Positions 17,038 through 24,523 of a DNA stretch of 64,000 bases are shown here, in pieces. Each line of letters starts with the position of its first letter. The first letter of the stretch is position 1. This DNA is from JAVBLT01 sp031553315 (lineage in GTDB: Bacteria; Verrucomicrobiota; Kiritimatiellia; RFP12; DVOR01): positions 66,302-130,301 of the forward strand of contig JAVBLT010000002.1 in the NCBI GenBank assembly GCA_031553315.1, given 5' to 3'. The notes below the pieces were generated by a model. It saw only the letters and a list, made by a program, of their open reading frames with translations, was not told where the DNA came from and ran no database searches. The position numbers were made by a program, and so were the translations under genes.

Positions 17038-19239
17038 TTACCGGGTAAAGGTAAAACTCGCCGGCAGGTCTCGAGAGGAAGTGCCGATTGAAACGGTGTA
17101 GGTTCCCTTGGCGATTTCCCAGGCGTTGACGGTTTCAGACCAGTATTTCATCGCATCGTCGGCGATTTTAAAAGAAACGGTTTCCGATTCGCCGGGCTTG
17201 AGATTCACTTTTTTGAATCCAATCAACTCGCGCACCGGCATGGGCACCGTTGCGGCGGGGCTGGGTTTGGAAAGGTAACACTGCACGACCTCGGCGCCCT
17301 CGCGAGAACCGGTATTTGTGACCCTTACGCCATAGCCCGGAGAAACCGGTTCAATGGTGAAGGCGGTGTAGGAGAGGCCGAAGCCGAAGGGATAGCGGGG
17401 CGCGATGCCCAGCGCGTCGAACCCGCGGTAGCCGACCCAGATGTGGTCGCTGTAGAATTGCCTGGCGGCGTTCCTGCCCGCCTGAAGGCCGGGATAGCAG
17501 ATTGCGCCCAGGGCGTGGGCGGGCCAGTCGAGAAGGCGCCTCCCAAAGGTCACGGGAAGCTTGCCGGAAGGGTTCACCTTGCCGGTGAGGATATCGAAAA
17601 CGGTGTTGCCGGCATCCTGCCCGCCATACCACGCCTCGAGGATGGCGGGCACCGTTTCATGCCATGGCTCCACGCTCACGGGGGAACCGTTGATCAGCAC
17701 CACCACAGTCCTGTGGTTCGCGGCGGCAACCTTTTGGATGAGCCCGGCCTGGCCGGCGGGAAGCTCGAGAGCGGGCTTGTCGGAATCGGGGTAGATATCC
17801 CACCCGGCGCGTTCGCGGTCAAGGCTGTGGTCGATACCGGCGCAGAAGACAACGAGATCGGCCTCTGCCGCCGCCTCAAGCGGGTCCCGCAGGGGCATAT
17901 CGGGGAACGATACCTTTTTCGGTTCGCGGAAACGCGGACCGGGCGCGTAGATCACGTTCTCTTTGCCAAAAACGGCAACGGCGGCCTGAAGCGGCGTGAT
18001 TTCATATTCGGGGCGCGTGGCGCCCGCGCCGCCCTTGCCGTCGTGAACGCCTCTTCCGTCGATCATCGTATGGAATTCATCCGCGTTGGGGCCAATCAGC
18101 GCCACTTTTTTCACCGAGGCGGGATCAATGGGCAGAATGCCGGTGTTTTTGAGCAGCACCATCGATTCCTCGGCGAGTTTTCGAGCGGCGGCGGCCTGAG
18201 CGGCGGTATTCACCCCGCCTTCGTCAGCGCGGTTGAAGGCGCCCACACGCAGGGCGAAGCGGATGTTGCGCCGCACGGCGTCATTGAAAAAGGTTTCCGA
18301 GATGTTGCCGTTTTTGACCGCTTTGGCGATGCTCTCATTGCGCGCGCCGTTCTTTCCGGAAGGCATGCAGAGCGAGCACCCGCCGTTGATCGATTCCCGA
18401 TCGCCGCGCCAGGCGCCCCAGTCGGAAATGACGGCGCCATCGTAATCGAAATCCTTGTAAAGCATGTCGTTCAACCGGCGGTTGTGCGTGGCCCACTCCC
18501 CGCGCACCCGGTTATACGACGCCATCACCGCCCACGGGTTCGCCTCCCGGATCGCGATCTCGTAAGGGCGCGCATAAATCTCGCGGAGCGCCCGCTCGGA
18601 AACGTCGACATCGATACAAGTCCGCGCCCATTCCTGGTCGTTGAGGAGCCAGTGCTTGATGCACGCCGCGATGCCTTCCTTCTGCACGCCCGCGATATAC
18701 CCGGCGGCGGTCATCCCCGCGAGGTAAGGGTCTTCGCCGAAATACTCAAAAGTTCGCCCCCCCAGCGGCGTGCGCATGATGTTGACGCCCGGGCCGAGGA
18801 TCACACGCGTGTTGGTGGCTTTGCACTCTTCCGCAATCGCAGATCCGATCCGGTTGACCGCATCGGGGTTCCACGCGGCCGCCATCGCGATCCCGCAGGG
18901 ATATGAAGTGGCCGTTTCCGTACCGCCCCGGCGCACGCCCTGAGGGCCGTCGGCCATGATAAACTCGGCAAGGCCGATGCGCGGCATTTTGCCATAGGTA
19001 TAACCGCTCGCTCCGTGGATAATCTCCGCCTTCTCCTCGTCGGTCAGGCGGTTGAAGAGGTCTTCAACGCGTTCTTCCAATTCCAGAGACGGGTTGAGAT
19101 AAGGCGCGCCAATCAGCGCGCGGTCGGCAGGCGGCGGCCATTTTTTGAGGCTGGTTTCAACACCGCCCTCGGCATACTGCCGCGCGGCGGCAGCCGCGGC
19201 GATTCCCGCCAAAACAGTCAATACTGCACAATTTTTCAT
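17038..19239 (-). CDS. Secreted glycoside hydrolase family 3 (beta-glucosidase-like)
   Basis: 733 residues. The ATG at 19239 is preferred (GGGAGA 5-6 nt upstream) over one four codons earlier; it gives the signal peptide MKNCAVLTVLAGIAAAAAA. The GH3 N-terminal barrel carries MADGPQGVR (95-103), the IKHWLLND segment (194-201) and the catalytic nucleophile Asp in VISDWGA (D273). The alpha/beta sandwich domain begins near 350 (AEESMVLLKNTGILP), and a C-terminal fibronectin III-like domain ends the protein (PFGFGLSYTAF onward). Substrate specificity (glucoside, xyloside or other) cannot be assigned. It lies downstream of larE in the same direction, but a copy of the dispersed palindromic element fills the gap, so co-transcription with the lar genes is uncertain. 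Confidence 0.93.
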   Translation of the reverse strand: MKNCAVLTVLAGIAAAAAARQYAEGGVETSLKKWPPPADRALIGAPYLNPSLELEERVEDLFNRLTDEEKAEIIHGASGYTYGKMPRIGLAEFIMADGPQGVRRGGTETATSYPCGIAMAAAWNPDAVNRIGSAIAEECKATNTRVILGPGVNIMRTPLGGRTFEYFGEDPYLAGMTAAGYIAGVQKEGIAACIKHWLLNDQEWARTCIDVDVSERALREIYARPYEIAIREANPWAVMASYNRVRGEWATHNRRLNDMLYKDFDYDGAVISDWGAWRGDRESINGGCSLCMPSGKNGARNESIAKAVKNGNISETFFNDAVRRNIRFALRVGAFNRADEGGVNTAAQAAAARKLAEESMVLLKNTGILPIDPASVKKVALIGPNADEFHTMIDGRGVHDGKGGAGATRPEYEITPLQAAVAVFGKENVIYAPGPRFREPKKVSFPDMPLRDPLEAAAEADLVVFCAGIDHSLDRERAGWDIYPDSDKPALELPAGQAGLIQKVAAANHRTVVVLINGSPVSVEPWHETVPAILEAWYGGQDAGNTVFDILTGKVNPSGKLPVTFGRRLLDWPAHALGAICYPGLQAGRNAARQFYSDHIWVGYRGFDALGIAPRYPFGFGLSYTAFTIEPVSPGYGVRVTNTGSREGAEVVQCYLSKPSPAATVPMPVRELIGFKKVNLKPGESETVSFKIADDAMKYWSETVNAWEIAKGTYTVSIGTSSRDLPASFTFTR

Positions 19240-19250
19240 GAAATCTCCCA

Positions 19251-19341
19251 TTAGAGCATATTTCGATTGATCTTTCCGCTTTTTCTTCGGCGATTTTTCT
19301 TTTTGAGGAACCCTTGAAAGGGAAACGTAGCAGCGCTCTAA
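19251..19341. repeat. Dispersed palindromic element, copy A (short form)
   Basis: 91 bp bounded by TTAGAGC (19251-19257) and GCTCTAA (19335-19341). The first ~33 nt, read in reverse complement, are nearly identical to the right end of copy C (both contain GCGGAAAGATCAATCG). The central CGTAGC remnant and a CCCTT/AAGGG hairpin remain, but one half of the longer copies is missing. It lies between larE and the GH3 gene and abuts the GH3 start region. Confidence 0.8.
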
Positions 19342-19361
19342 ATGAAGGAGGCCGTTTGTCG

Positions 19362-20183
19362 TTATGGGCGGGGTTCATCGAAACTGCCGCTTCGGAAACC
19401 TTCCACATCCAGTGTTACGCGCTGAAAGCCAATCGTTTTCAGCGGTTGAAGAATCTTTGGAATCGCGGCAAGGAAACGGTCGAAATCGTCTTTCGGCAGT
19501 TCAATGCGGGCCAACGTGCCGTGCGCACGCAGGCGGACAATCGGAAAGCCGCTCTCGTGAAGGAGGGCTTCGCCATCGGCCACGCGTTGCAGAAAAACGG
19601 GTTCAAGCGGTGTGTTGTAAGGCAGGCGCGTGGCCAGGCAGGGCGAAGAGGGGCGATCCGACACGCTGATTCCCGCTTCGCGGGCGGCGGCCCGAACGGC
19701 ATCTTTCGTGAAGCCCAGCTCGGCCAGAGGTTGCTTGATGCCTAGCTCGCGCAGCGCGCGAAGCCCCGGGCGGTGCGTCTTCAGGTCATCGGCATTGGTG
19801 CCGTCGACAATGTGGCGGAGGTGATGTTCGGCGGCGAAGGAGCGCAGGCGCGTGAAGAGCAGGTGTTTGCAGCGGTAGCAGCGGTCGAGAGGGTTGCGCA
19901 TCATCGCCGGGTCCGAAAACACATTGATGGGGAGAATCAGGTGTGAAATGCCGATTTCCTCCGCCACGCGGCGAGCGTTTTCGAGATCGCGGAGCGGGTG
20001 AAGGGCCGTTTGAAAGGTCACGGCCACAACTGGCGCGGACTGCCCTGGATAAACTTGCGCGGCGGCGCGGGCGGCGGCTTTGAGAAGCAGCGCGCTGTCG
20101 GTCCCGCCTGAAAAAGCGACGCACACGCCCTGGGGAAGCAGTTCGCGAAAGGTTTCAATGAGGCGTGTGTAGGTTGTTGTCAT
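19362..20183 (-). CDS. larE: LarE, sulfur-donating enzyme of nickel-pincer nucleotide cofactor synthesis
   Basis: 273 residues, cytoplasmic. LarE adenylates the biscarboxylate intermediate and inserts sulfur to give the thiocarboxylates that later bind nickel. An N-terminal PP-loop ATP pyrophosphatase motif is seen (SGGTDS, residues 25-30). The conserved RPSSPCLATR carries Cys182, equivalent to the sacrificial cysteine of Lactiplantibacillus LarE. A further pair in RCYRCKH (C102, C105) is present; three such cysteines can ligate a [4Fe-4S] cluster in cluster-dependent LarE proteins such as that of Thermotoga, so this may be a catalytic rather than sacrificial sulfur donor (inference). A GGAG site precedes the ATG. 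It is the last gene of the lar/nickel operon, 13 nt behind the transporter ATPase. Confidence 0.93.
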   Translation of the reverse strand: MTTTYTRLIETFRELLPQGVCVAFSGGTDSALLLKAAARAAAQVYPGQSAPVVAVTFQTALHPLRDLENARRVAEEIGISHLILPINVFSDPAMMRNPLDRCYRCKHLLFTRLRSFAAEHHLRHIVDGTNADDLKTHRPGLRALRELGIKQPLAELGFTKDAVRAAAREAGISVSDRPSSPCLATRLPYNTPLEPVFLQRVADGEALLHESGFPIVRLRAHGTLARIELPKDDFDRFLAAIPKILQPLKTIGFQRVTLDVEGFRSGSFDEPRP

Positions 20184-20196
20184 GATTCATCTCCAC

Positions 20197-20895
20197 TCAG
20201 GCAAGCCCGACCTGGCGCAACAGCGCGGCGTCGGCCAACAGGGTTTCCGTGTCGCCGGCCGCAGCAAGCGTGCCGTTGCGCAATAGGATAGCACGAGAAC
20301 AGAGGGCGCGCGCAAGCTCAAAATCATGCGTGGCGATCCATTGCCCCACGGGCAGGCTTTGAAGGAGCGCAATCAGCGCCCGGCGACCCGGCGGGTCAAG
20401 CAAACTGGAGGGTTCGTCGAGCAGCAGGGTTTTGGGCTCGCAGGCCAGCACCGCCGCCAGCGCGGCACGGCGTTTCTCGCCTGCCGAAAGGTGCTGCGAG
20501 GCTCGCCGGGCAACCTTCTCAAGGCGGAACGAGGCGATCAGCGGCGCCAGGCGGGCCGCGATTTCGACCTCGCCGATACCTCTGTTTCGCAGGCCGAAGG
20601 CGAGGTCGTCGTAAACCGTGGCGCAAAAAAGCTGGGATTCCGGATTTTGGAAGACGAATCCCAGGCGTTGGCGAATCAGCGGGAGCGTTTTCTTCTCAAG
20701 CCGGGCATCGCCCACCTCGACCCAGCCCGCCGTCAGCGGCACCAACCCCGCCAGTGCGAGCATCAGCGTGGTCTTTCCCGCGCCGTTGGCGCCCAGCACC
20801 GCCACGCGTTCCCCTTCCGCGCAGGAAAAGGAAAGGCCGTTGAGTGCGCAATGGCCGTTGGGGTAGGAAACGCTCGCCTGATGGAGTTGAATCAC
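20197..20895 (-). CDS. cbiO: ECF-type nickel/cobalt transporter ATPase (CbiO/NikO/LarO-like)
   Basis: 232 residues, a cytoplasmic ABC ATPase that powers nickel uptake together with the adjacent CbiMN and CbiQ proteins. Walker A is LGANGAGKTTL, the Q-loop is FVFQNPESQLF, the signature is HLSAGEKRR (LSxGE type), Walker B is TLLLDEPSSLLD and the switch histidine is in ATHDF. The GTG at 20895 is taken as start because it overlaps the cbiQ stop as GTGA, and GGGAG lies upstream at good distance; a GTG three codons earlier sits almost on the ribosome binding site. Nickel rather than cobalt is inferred from the surrounding larB, larC and larE genes. Confidence 0.9.
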   Translation of the reverse strand: MIQLHQASVSYPNGHCALNGLSFSCAEGERVAVLGANGAGKTTLMLALAGLVPLTAGWVEVGDARLEKKTLPLIRQRLGFVFQNPESQLFCATVYDDLAFGLRNRGIGEVEIAARLAPLIASFRLEKVARRASQHLSAGEKRRAALAAVLACEPKTLLLDEPSSLLDPPGRRALIALLQSLPVGQWIATHDFELARALCSRAILLRNGTLAAAGDTETLLADAALLRQVGLA

Positions 20896-21692
20896 AAAAA
20901 CCACGCTCCCGCCTCACGGCTGATGTTCACGCAGCGCAAAACCGCGAAAAGAAAAATCCAGGCGCCGCCCCGCGCCCAATCCGCACGCGACGAAACCGGA
21001 AGCGGCGAACAGAGGTGAAAGAGCGCCCCGGTGCCGGCATCGGCCGACCGGAGGATCATCGCCGAGGAAACGCGGTCGGCGCGGTCGAAGCTCCGCAGGG
21101 TCAAATGGCCGGCGAAGGGGCCGATGTCGCGCAAGGCCACGCCCTTGACGCCCGGTGCGCGAAGGCGGTAGGCGTTGAACAGGCGAACCGTCTCGGCGAA
21201 AAACAGGTCGATGTAGCGGGCGATCAACAAAAACACGGCCACAAAAACCCCCGGCACGCGAAACCGCGCCAAAACAGCTCCCAGCCTCGGCAAGGGCACC
21301 CGGCACGCCAGCACATACGCCGCCCCCACGCACAGGCATCCCTTGAGCAGCAGGCTCAAAAACAAAACCCATCCCTCCGAGACCGGAAAAGAGCCGACCG
21401 TAACGTGCGGCGCCGGGCGGAGCCAGATTCCCGGAAGCCCCGCGAAAAGCAAAAAGGGAAGCGCCGGCGCCACGCGCCGCGCCAACCGGTTGAAGGGAAT
21501 TCCGCCGCGCACGATGCCGACCAGCGGGTAGATGGAAAAAGGAACGAGCGCACTGAGCGCACCGGGCGGAAACGAAACCACCGCGACCAAATAGGCGAGC
21601 GTCACCGCGAGGCAGACGTCGGGCGGGGCGTCGGGGGCGGACGCCGAGAGGCGCGTGAGGCCGCACACGGTTTCGCGGGGCGAAGCGCTCAC
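20892..21692 (-). CDS. cbiQ: ECF transporter transmembrane T component (CbiQ-like)
   Basis: 266 residues from a GTG at 21692 that overlaps the CbiMN stop as GTGA; an ATG at 21731 would force a 43-nt overlap and adds an unneeded extension. The protein is hydrophobic with about five to six membrane segments (AVTLAYLVAVVSF, LALPFLLFAGL-like stretches, VFVAVFLLIARYIDLFF). CbiQ-type coupling arginines are expected in the cytoplasmic loops; A-containing RAPGV and RSFDRADRV segments fit the ARS-like coupling helices. It links the substrate-binding CbiMN protein to the ATPase. The gene lies in the metal-uptake block of the lar operon. Confidence 0.85.
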   Translation of the reverse strand: MSASPRETVCGLTRLSASAPDAPPDVCLAVTLAYLVAVVSFPPGALSALVPFSIYPLVGIVRGGIPFNRLARRVAPALPFLLFAGLPGIWLRPAPHVTVGSFPVSEGWVLFLSLLLKGCLCVGAAYVLACRVPLPRLGAVLARFRVPGVFVAVFLLIARYIDLFFAETVRLFNAYRLRAPGVKGVALRDIGPFAGHLTLRSFDRADRVSSAMILRSADAGTGALFHLCSPLPVSSRADWARGGAWIFLFAVLRCVNISREAGAWFL

Positions 21693-22609
21693 GCGGGCCG
21701 CCGTTTCAGGCAAAAGGCGAGACCCGCGCACAGGGTCAGCGTGGCGATGCCGCCAATCAGCCCGGCGCCGGCGGTTTCATAATCGGGCATGGGCGCGGCA
21801 TAGGGCGATTGTTCTTCGGGGGCGGCCTCTCCCGCCACGCGCTCGACCGACCATTCGAGGCCATCGGGTTTTTCCGAGGCAAAAGGGGCAAGGCAAACAA
21901 CCGTCGCGATCGCCGCCAGCGCCAGCACCGCACACAGGGCGCCAAGCGGCGAGACGCCTTTCGGCGCATCCGCGTGCGTGAGCGCATCGGGGCGATTGCG
22001 GTAAATAAAACCGAGCACCGATGCGGTAATCGCTCCTTCCAGAAGGCCGATGAGGAGGTGAATCGGCTGCATCGTGGCCAAAAACGCCGCGAAAGGCAGC
22101 GCGGTCACGCCGGAAAGGGTGGTTTCCAGCACCACACCGAGCGATCCGCACTGGAGGCTGAACACTGAGGCGAGCATCACGGCCAGCGTCAGGCGGCGCG
22201 GGGTAAAAGCCGTGAGCATGGGTCTGAGAATCAGCGCATCGGCGACGAAACATCCCCAAAAACCCATGTTGACGATGTTGCAACCGAGCGCCAGCAGGCC
22301 GCCGTCGCCGAAGAGCAGCGCCTGAAGGACCAGAATCGCGGCGAGGGTGATGAACGCGGCGGAGGGCCCCAGCAGCATCGTCAGGAGCACAGCGCCGCCG
22401 ATATGCCCGCTTGCGCCGGTATGGGCGATGGGAATGTTGATCATCTGCGCGGCAAAAACCAATGCCCCCGAAACGCCCATCAAAGAAATACTTTTGAGAG
22501 AATCGCTTCCGTGCCGGAGTCGACGGGCGGCATACCCGGCGGCAAGAACAGCCACACCCCAAAGCGTGCCGCCAACCGCAGGCGAAACGAGTGCATCCGG
22601 CATATGCAT
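21689..22609 (-). CDS. cbiMN: Nickel/cobalt ECF substrate-binding membrane protein, CbiM-CbiN fusion (LarMN-like)
   Basis: 306 residues. The N-terminus is MHMPDALVSP, the CbiM/NikM hallmark in which the free amino terminus and His2 bind the metal ion; this fixes the start at 22609. CbiM membrane helices follow (GALVFAAQMINIPI, GHIGGAVLLTMLLGPSAAF). After about residue 215 a CbiN-like part is joined: one membrane helix, an extracytoplasmic KPDGLEWSVERV segment typical of CbiN/PDGLE domains, and a final membrane helix. This fusion is the arrangement found in Lar-type nickel transporters. The gene starts 2 nt after the larC stop (TAATCATG) and overlaps cbiQ by 4 nt. Confidence 0.93.
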   Translation of the reverse strand: MHMPDALVSPAVGGTLWGVAVLAAGYAARRLRHGSDSLKSISLMGVSGALVFAAQMINIPIAHTGASGHIGGAVLLTMLLGPSAAFITLAAILVLQALLFGDGGLLALGCNIVNMGFWGCFVADALILRPMLTAFTPRRLTLAVMLASVFSLQCGSLGVVLETTLSGVTALPFAAFLATMQPIHLLIGLLEGAITASVLGFIYRNRPDALTHADAPKGVSPLGALCAVLALAAIATVVCLAPFASEKPDGLEWSVERVAGEAAPEEQSPYAAPMPDYETAGAGLIGGIATLTLCAGLAFCLKRRPA

Positions 22610-22611
22610 GA

Positions 22612-23778
22612 TTATCTCTCCCCTGCCGTGGCGGCTTCAAGAATCAATGTTTCGGCGGCTTCCCAGCCGATTCCCTGCGCGGCCGCCAAAGCCCGAACAG
22701 AATCGGCTTCGGGCTTAACCCGCAATTGCGTGATCTTGACCTTAGCCAGAAAACCATTGGGAAGCGTCACCTCGCGAATCTCGCGTGGCAACACCGTGCG
22801 CTCCACCCGATAACGCCGCAGACCAATCGCGGTTGTTTCACGAAGCAGAAGCGTCTCCAGCCGAGGGAGGTGCGCCGCGTCGGCAATCACGCGGAGCAGC
22901 CAGCCGGGGCGCCCTTTCTTCATCACCAGCGGCGAGGCCGAGGCGTCGCGCGCTCCGGCGGCCATCAGCGACTCGACCGCATAGGCGAGCTGTTCGCCGG
23001 TGCAATCGTCGAGATTGGTTTCCACGACCCAGACCGATTCCTTTTCGGGCGCGGTTTCGGGGCGAATCAACATGGCGCGGAGCACGTTGGGCGCTTTGAA
23101 GGTGCGTTTTCCCGCGCCGATGCCCACGCGTTCGATGGTAAAACGCTCCGGCAGGGCGGGTCGCGTGCGCAGTGCGGCGGCGATGGCGGCGCCGGTCGGG
23201 GTGATTTTTTCACCCGGTTCATCGGTTATGCACACCGGAAGCCCGTGCGAGCGGATGATGTTCGCGGTGGCGGGTACGGGCACGGGAAGCAAACCGTGCT
23301 GACACATCACATGGCCGCAACCTTCGCGAAGCGTGGAGATCACCACGCCGCCGGGCGCGAGATCGTCGATGCAGACCGCGACGGCCACGATATCGACAAT
23401 CGAATCAATCGCGCCCACTTCATGGAAATGCACCTCCTCAACCGGCTGGCCGTGCGCCTGCGCTTCGGCCTCGGCCACGATTTGAAATATCCGTTTCGCA
23501 AGCGCTTTCGCCTCCGGAGAGGCATTGGCCGAATCAATAACCGGAAAAATATCCGACAGGCCGCGATGGTGGTGATGAGGGTGATCGTGCAGGCGCACAT
23601 CGAAATCGCAGGCGTCGATTCCCTGCGCGTTGACGCGGGAAATTTTAACGGAGTAACCCGCGAGGTTCAGGCTTTCAAGTGCGCGGGTCACTTTTTCGCG
23701 GCTTGCGCCCAGATCCAGCAGCGCGGCGACCGCCATATCGCCGCTGATTCCCGAAAGGCATTCCAAATAAAGCATCAT
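22612..23778 (-). CDS. larC: LarC, CTP-dependent nickel insertase (cyclometallase)
   Basis: 388 residues, cytoplasmic. LarC inserts nickel into the pyridinium bisthiocarboxylate to complete the nickel-pincer nucleotide cofactor. The start ATG overlaps the larB stop (ATGA), giving MMLYLECLSGISGDM, the family N-terminus; a longer upstream frame lies inside larB and is rejected. A histidine-rich nickel-binding stretch HDHPHHHHRG is near residue 85. HFHEVGAIDSIVDIVG-like motif (HEVGAIDS) and TNLDDCTGEQ mark the two halves. In Lactiplantibacillus the two halves are joined by a programmed frameshift (LarC1/LarC2); here one uninterrupted frame encodes both. It is followed after 2 nt by cbiMN. Confidence 0.95.
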   Translation of the reverse strand: MMLYLECLSGISGDMAVAALLDLGASREKVTRALESLNLAGYSVKISRVNAQGIDACDFDVRLHDHPHHHHRGLSDIFPVIDSANASPEAKALAKRIFQIVAEAEAQAHGQPVEEVHFHEVGAIDSIVDIVAVAVCIDDLAPGGVVISTLREGCGHVMCQHGLLPVPVPATANIIRSHGLPVCITDEPGEKITPTGAAIAAALRTRPALPERFTIERVGIGAGKRTFKAPNVLRAMLIRPETAPEKESVWVVETNLDDCTGEQLAYAVESLMAAGARDASASPLVMKKGRPGWLLRVIADAAHLPRLETLLLRETTAIGLRRYRVERTVLPREIREVTLPNGFLAKVKITQLRVKPEADSVRALAAAQGIGWEAAETLILEAATAGER

Positions 23779-24521
23779 TCGCAGATTCGCTTTCCGTTGA
23801 TTTGCGCGGCGAGGTAGCCGGCGCCGAAACCGTTGTCGATATTCACCACGGCCATTCCCGCCGCGCAGGAGTTGAGCATGGTCAGCAGCGGCGCCAGGCC
23901 GTTGAACGACGCACCGTACCCGACCGAGGTCGGCAGGCCGACGACCGGGCAATCCACCAGCCCCGCCACCACGCTCCCCAGCGCTCCCTCCATACCGGCC
24001 GCCGCAATCACGCAGCGCGCCTTGCGCAATGCCGGAATCTGCGCCAGCAACCGGTGGATTCCCGCCACGCCCACATCGTAAATCCGGGTGACGTTCGCGC
24101 CGTAAAATTCAGCCGTCTGGGCGGCTTCTTCCGCGACCGGCAAATCCGACGTGCCCGCCGCGCACACAGCCACGCATCCTTCGCGGGCAAGCGGTTCGCG
24201 TTCCACGCGGATCAGGCGGGAGAGCGAATCGTAAACCGCTTCGGGGGCAACCGCCCGCACCCGCTCGAATTGTTCCGGCGCCGCCCGCGTGCCCAGCACA
24301 TTTTTGGAGACCGCGCACAACCGTTCGAAAATCGCCGCCAGGTGCGCATCGGCCTTTCCCGCGCAAAACACCACCTCTCCCCTACCCGAACGCAGCGTGC
24401 GGTGATGGTCGAGCTTGGCGAAACCCAAATCCTCATACGGCAAATCGCGAAGCAGGGCTTCCGCGGCCGAGAGCGACATCGTTCCCTTTTGGACCTGTTC
24501 GAGAATTGAGCGTGTATCCAT
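23775..24521 (-). CDS. larB: LarB, carboxylase/hydrolase of nickel-pincer cofactor synthesis
   Basis: 248 residues, cytoplasmic. LarB carboxylates the pyridinium ring of nicotinic acid adenine dinucleotide and hydrolyses the phosphoanhydride, the first step to the nickel-pincer nucleotide. The C-terminal half is PurE-like, with TSDLPVAEEAAQTAEFYGA (124-142), GMEGALGSVVAGL (176-188) and VGYGASFNGLAPLLTMLNSCAAG; Cys219 in NSCAAG corresponds to the catalytic cysteine of LarB. The ATG at 24521 begins 2 nt after the polyferredoxin stop (TAGCTATG). Its own stop overlaps the larC start. A frame five codons longer overlaps the upstream gene and is not preferred. Confidence 0.94.
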   Translation of the reverse strand: MDTRSILEQVQKGTMSLSAAEALLRDLPYEDLGFAKLDHHRTLRSGRGEVVFCAGKADAHLAAIFERLCAVSKNVLGTRAAPEQFERVRAVAPEAVYDSLSRLIRVEREPLAREGCVAVCAAGTSDLPVAEEAAQTAEFYGANVTRIYDVGVAGIHRLLAQIPALRKARCVIAAAGMEGALGSVVAGLVDCPVVGLPTSVGYGASFNGLAPLLTMLNSCAAGMAVVNIDNGFGAGYLAAQINGKRICE

Positions 24522-24523
24522 AG

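Noticed and set aside
22612..23778. Programmed frameshift in larC as in Lactiplantibacillus
   Set aside because: Both halves are encoded in one uninterrupted frame, so no frameshift is needed.
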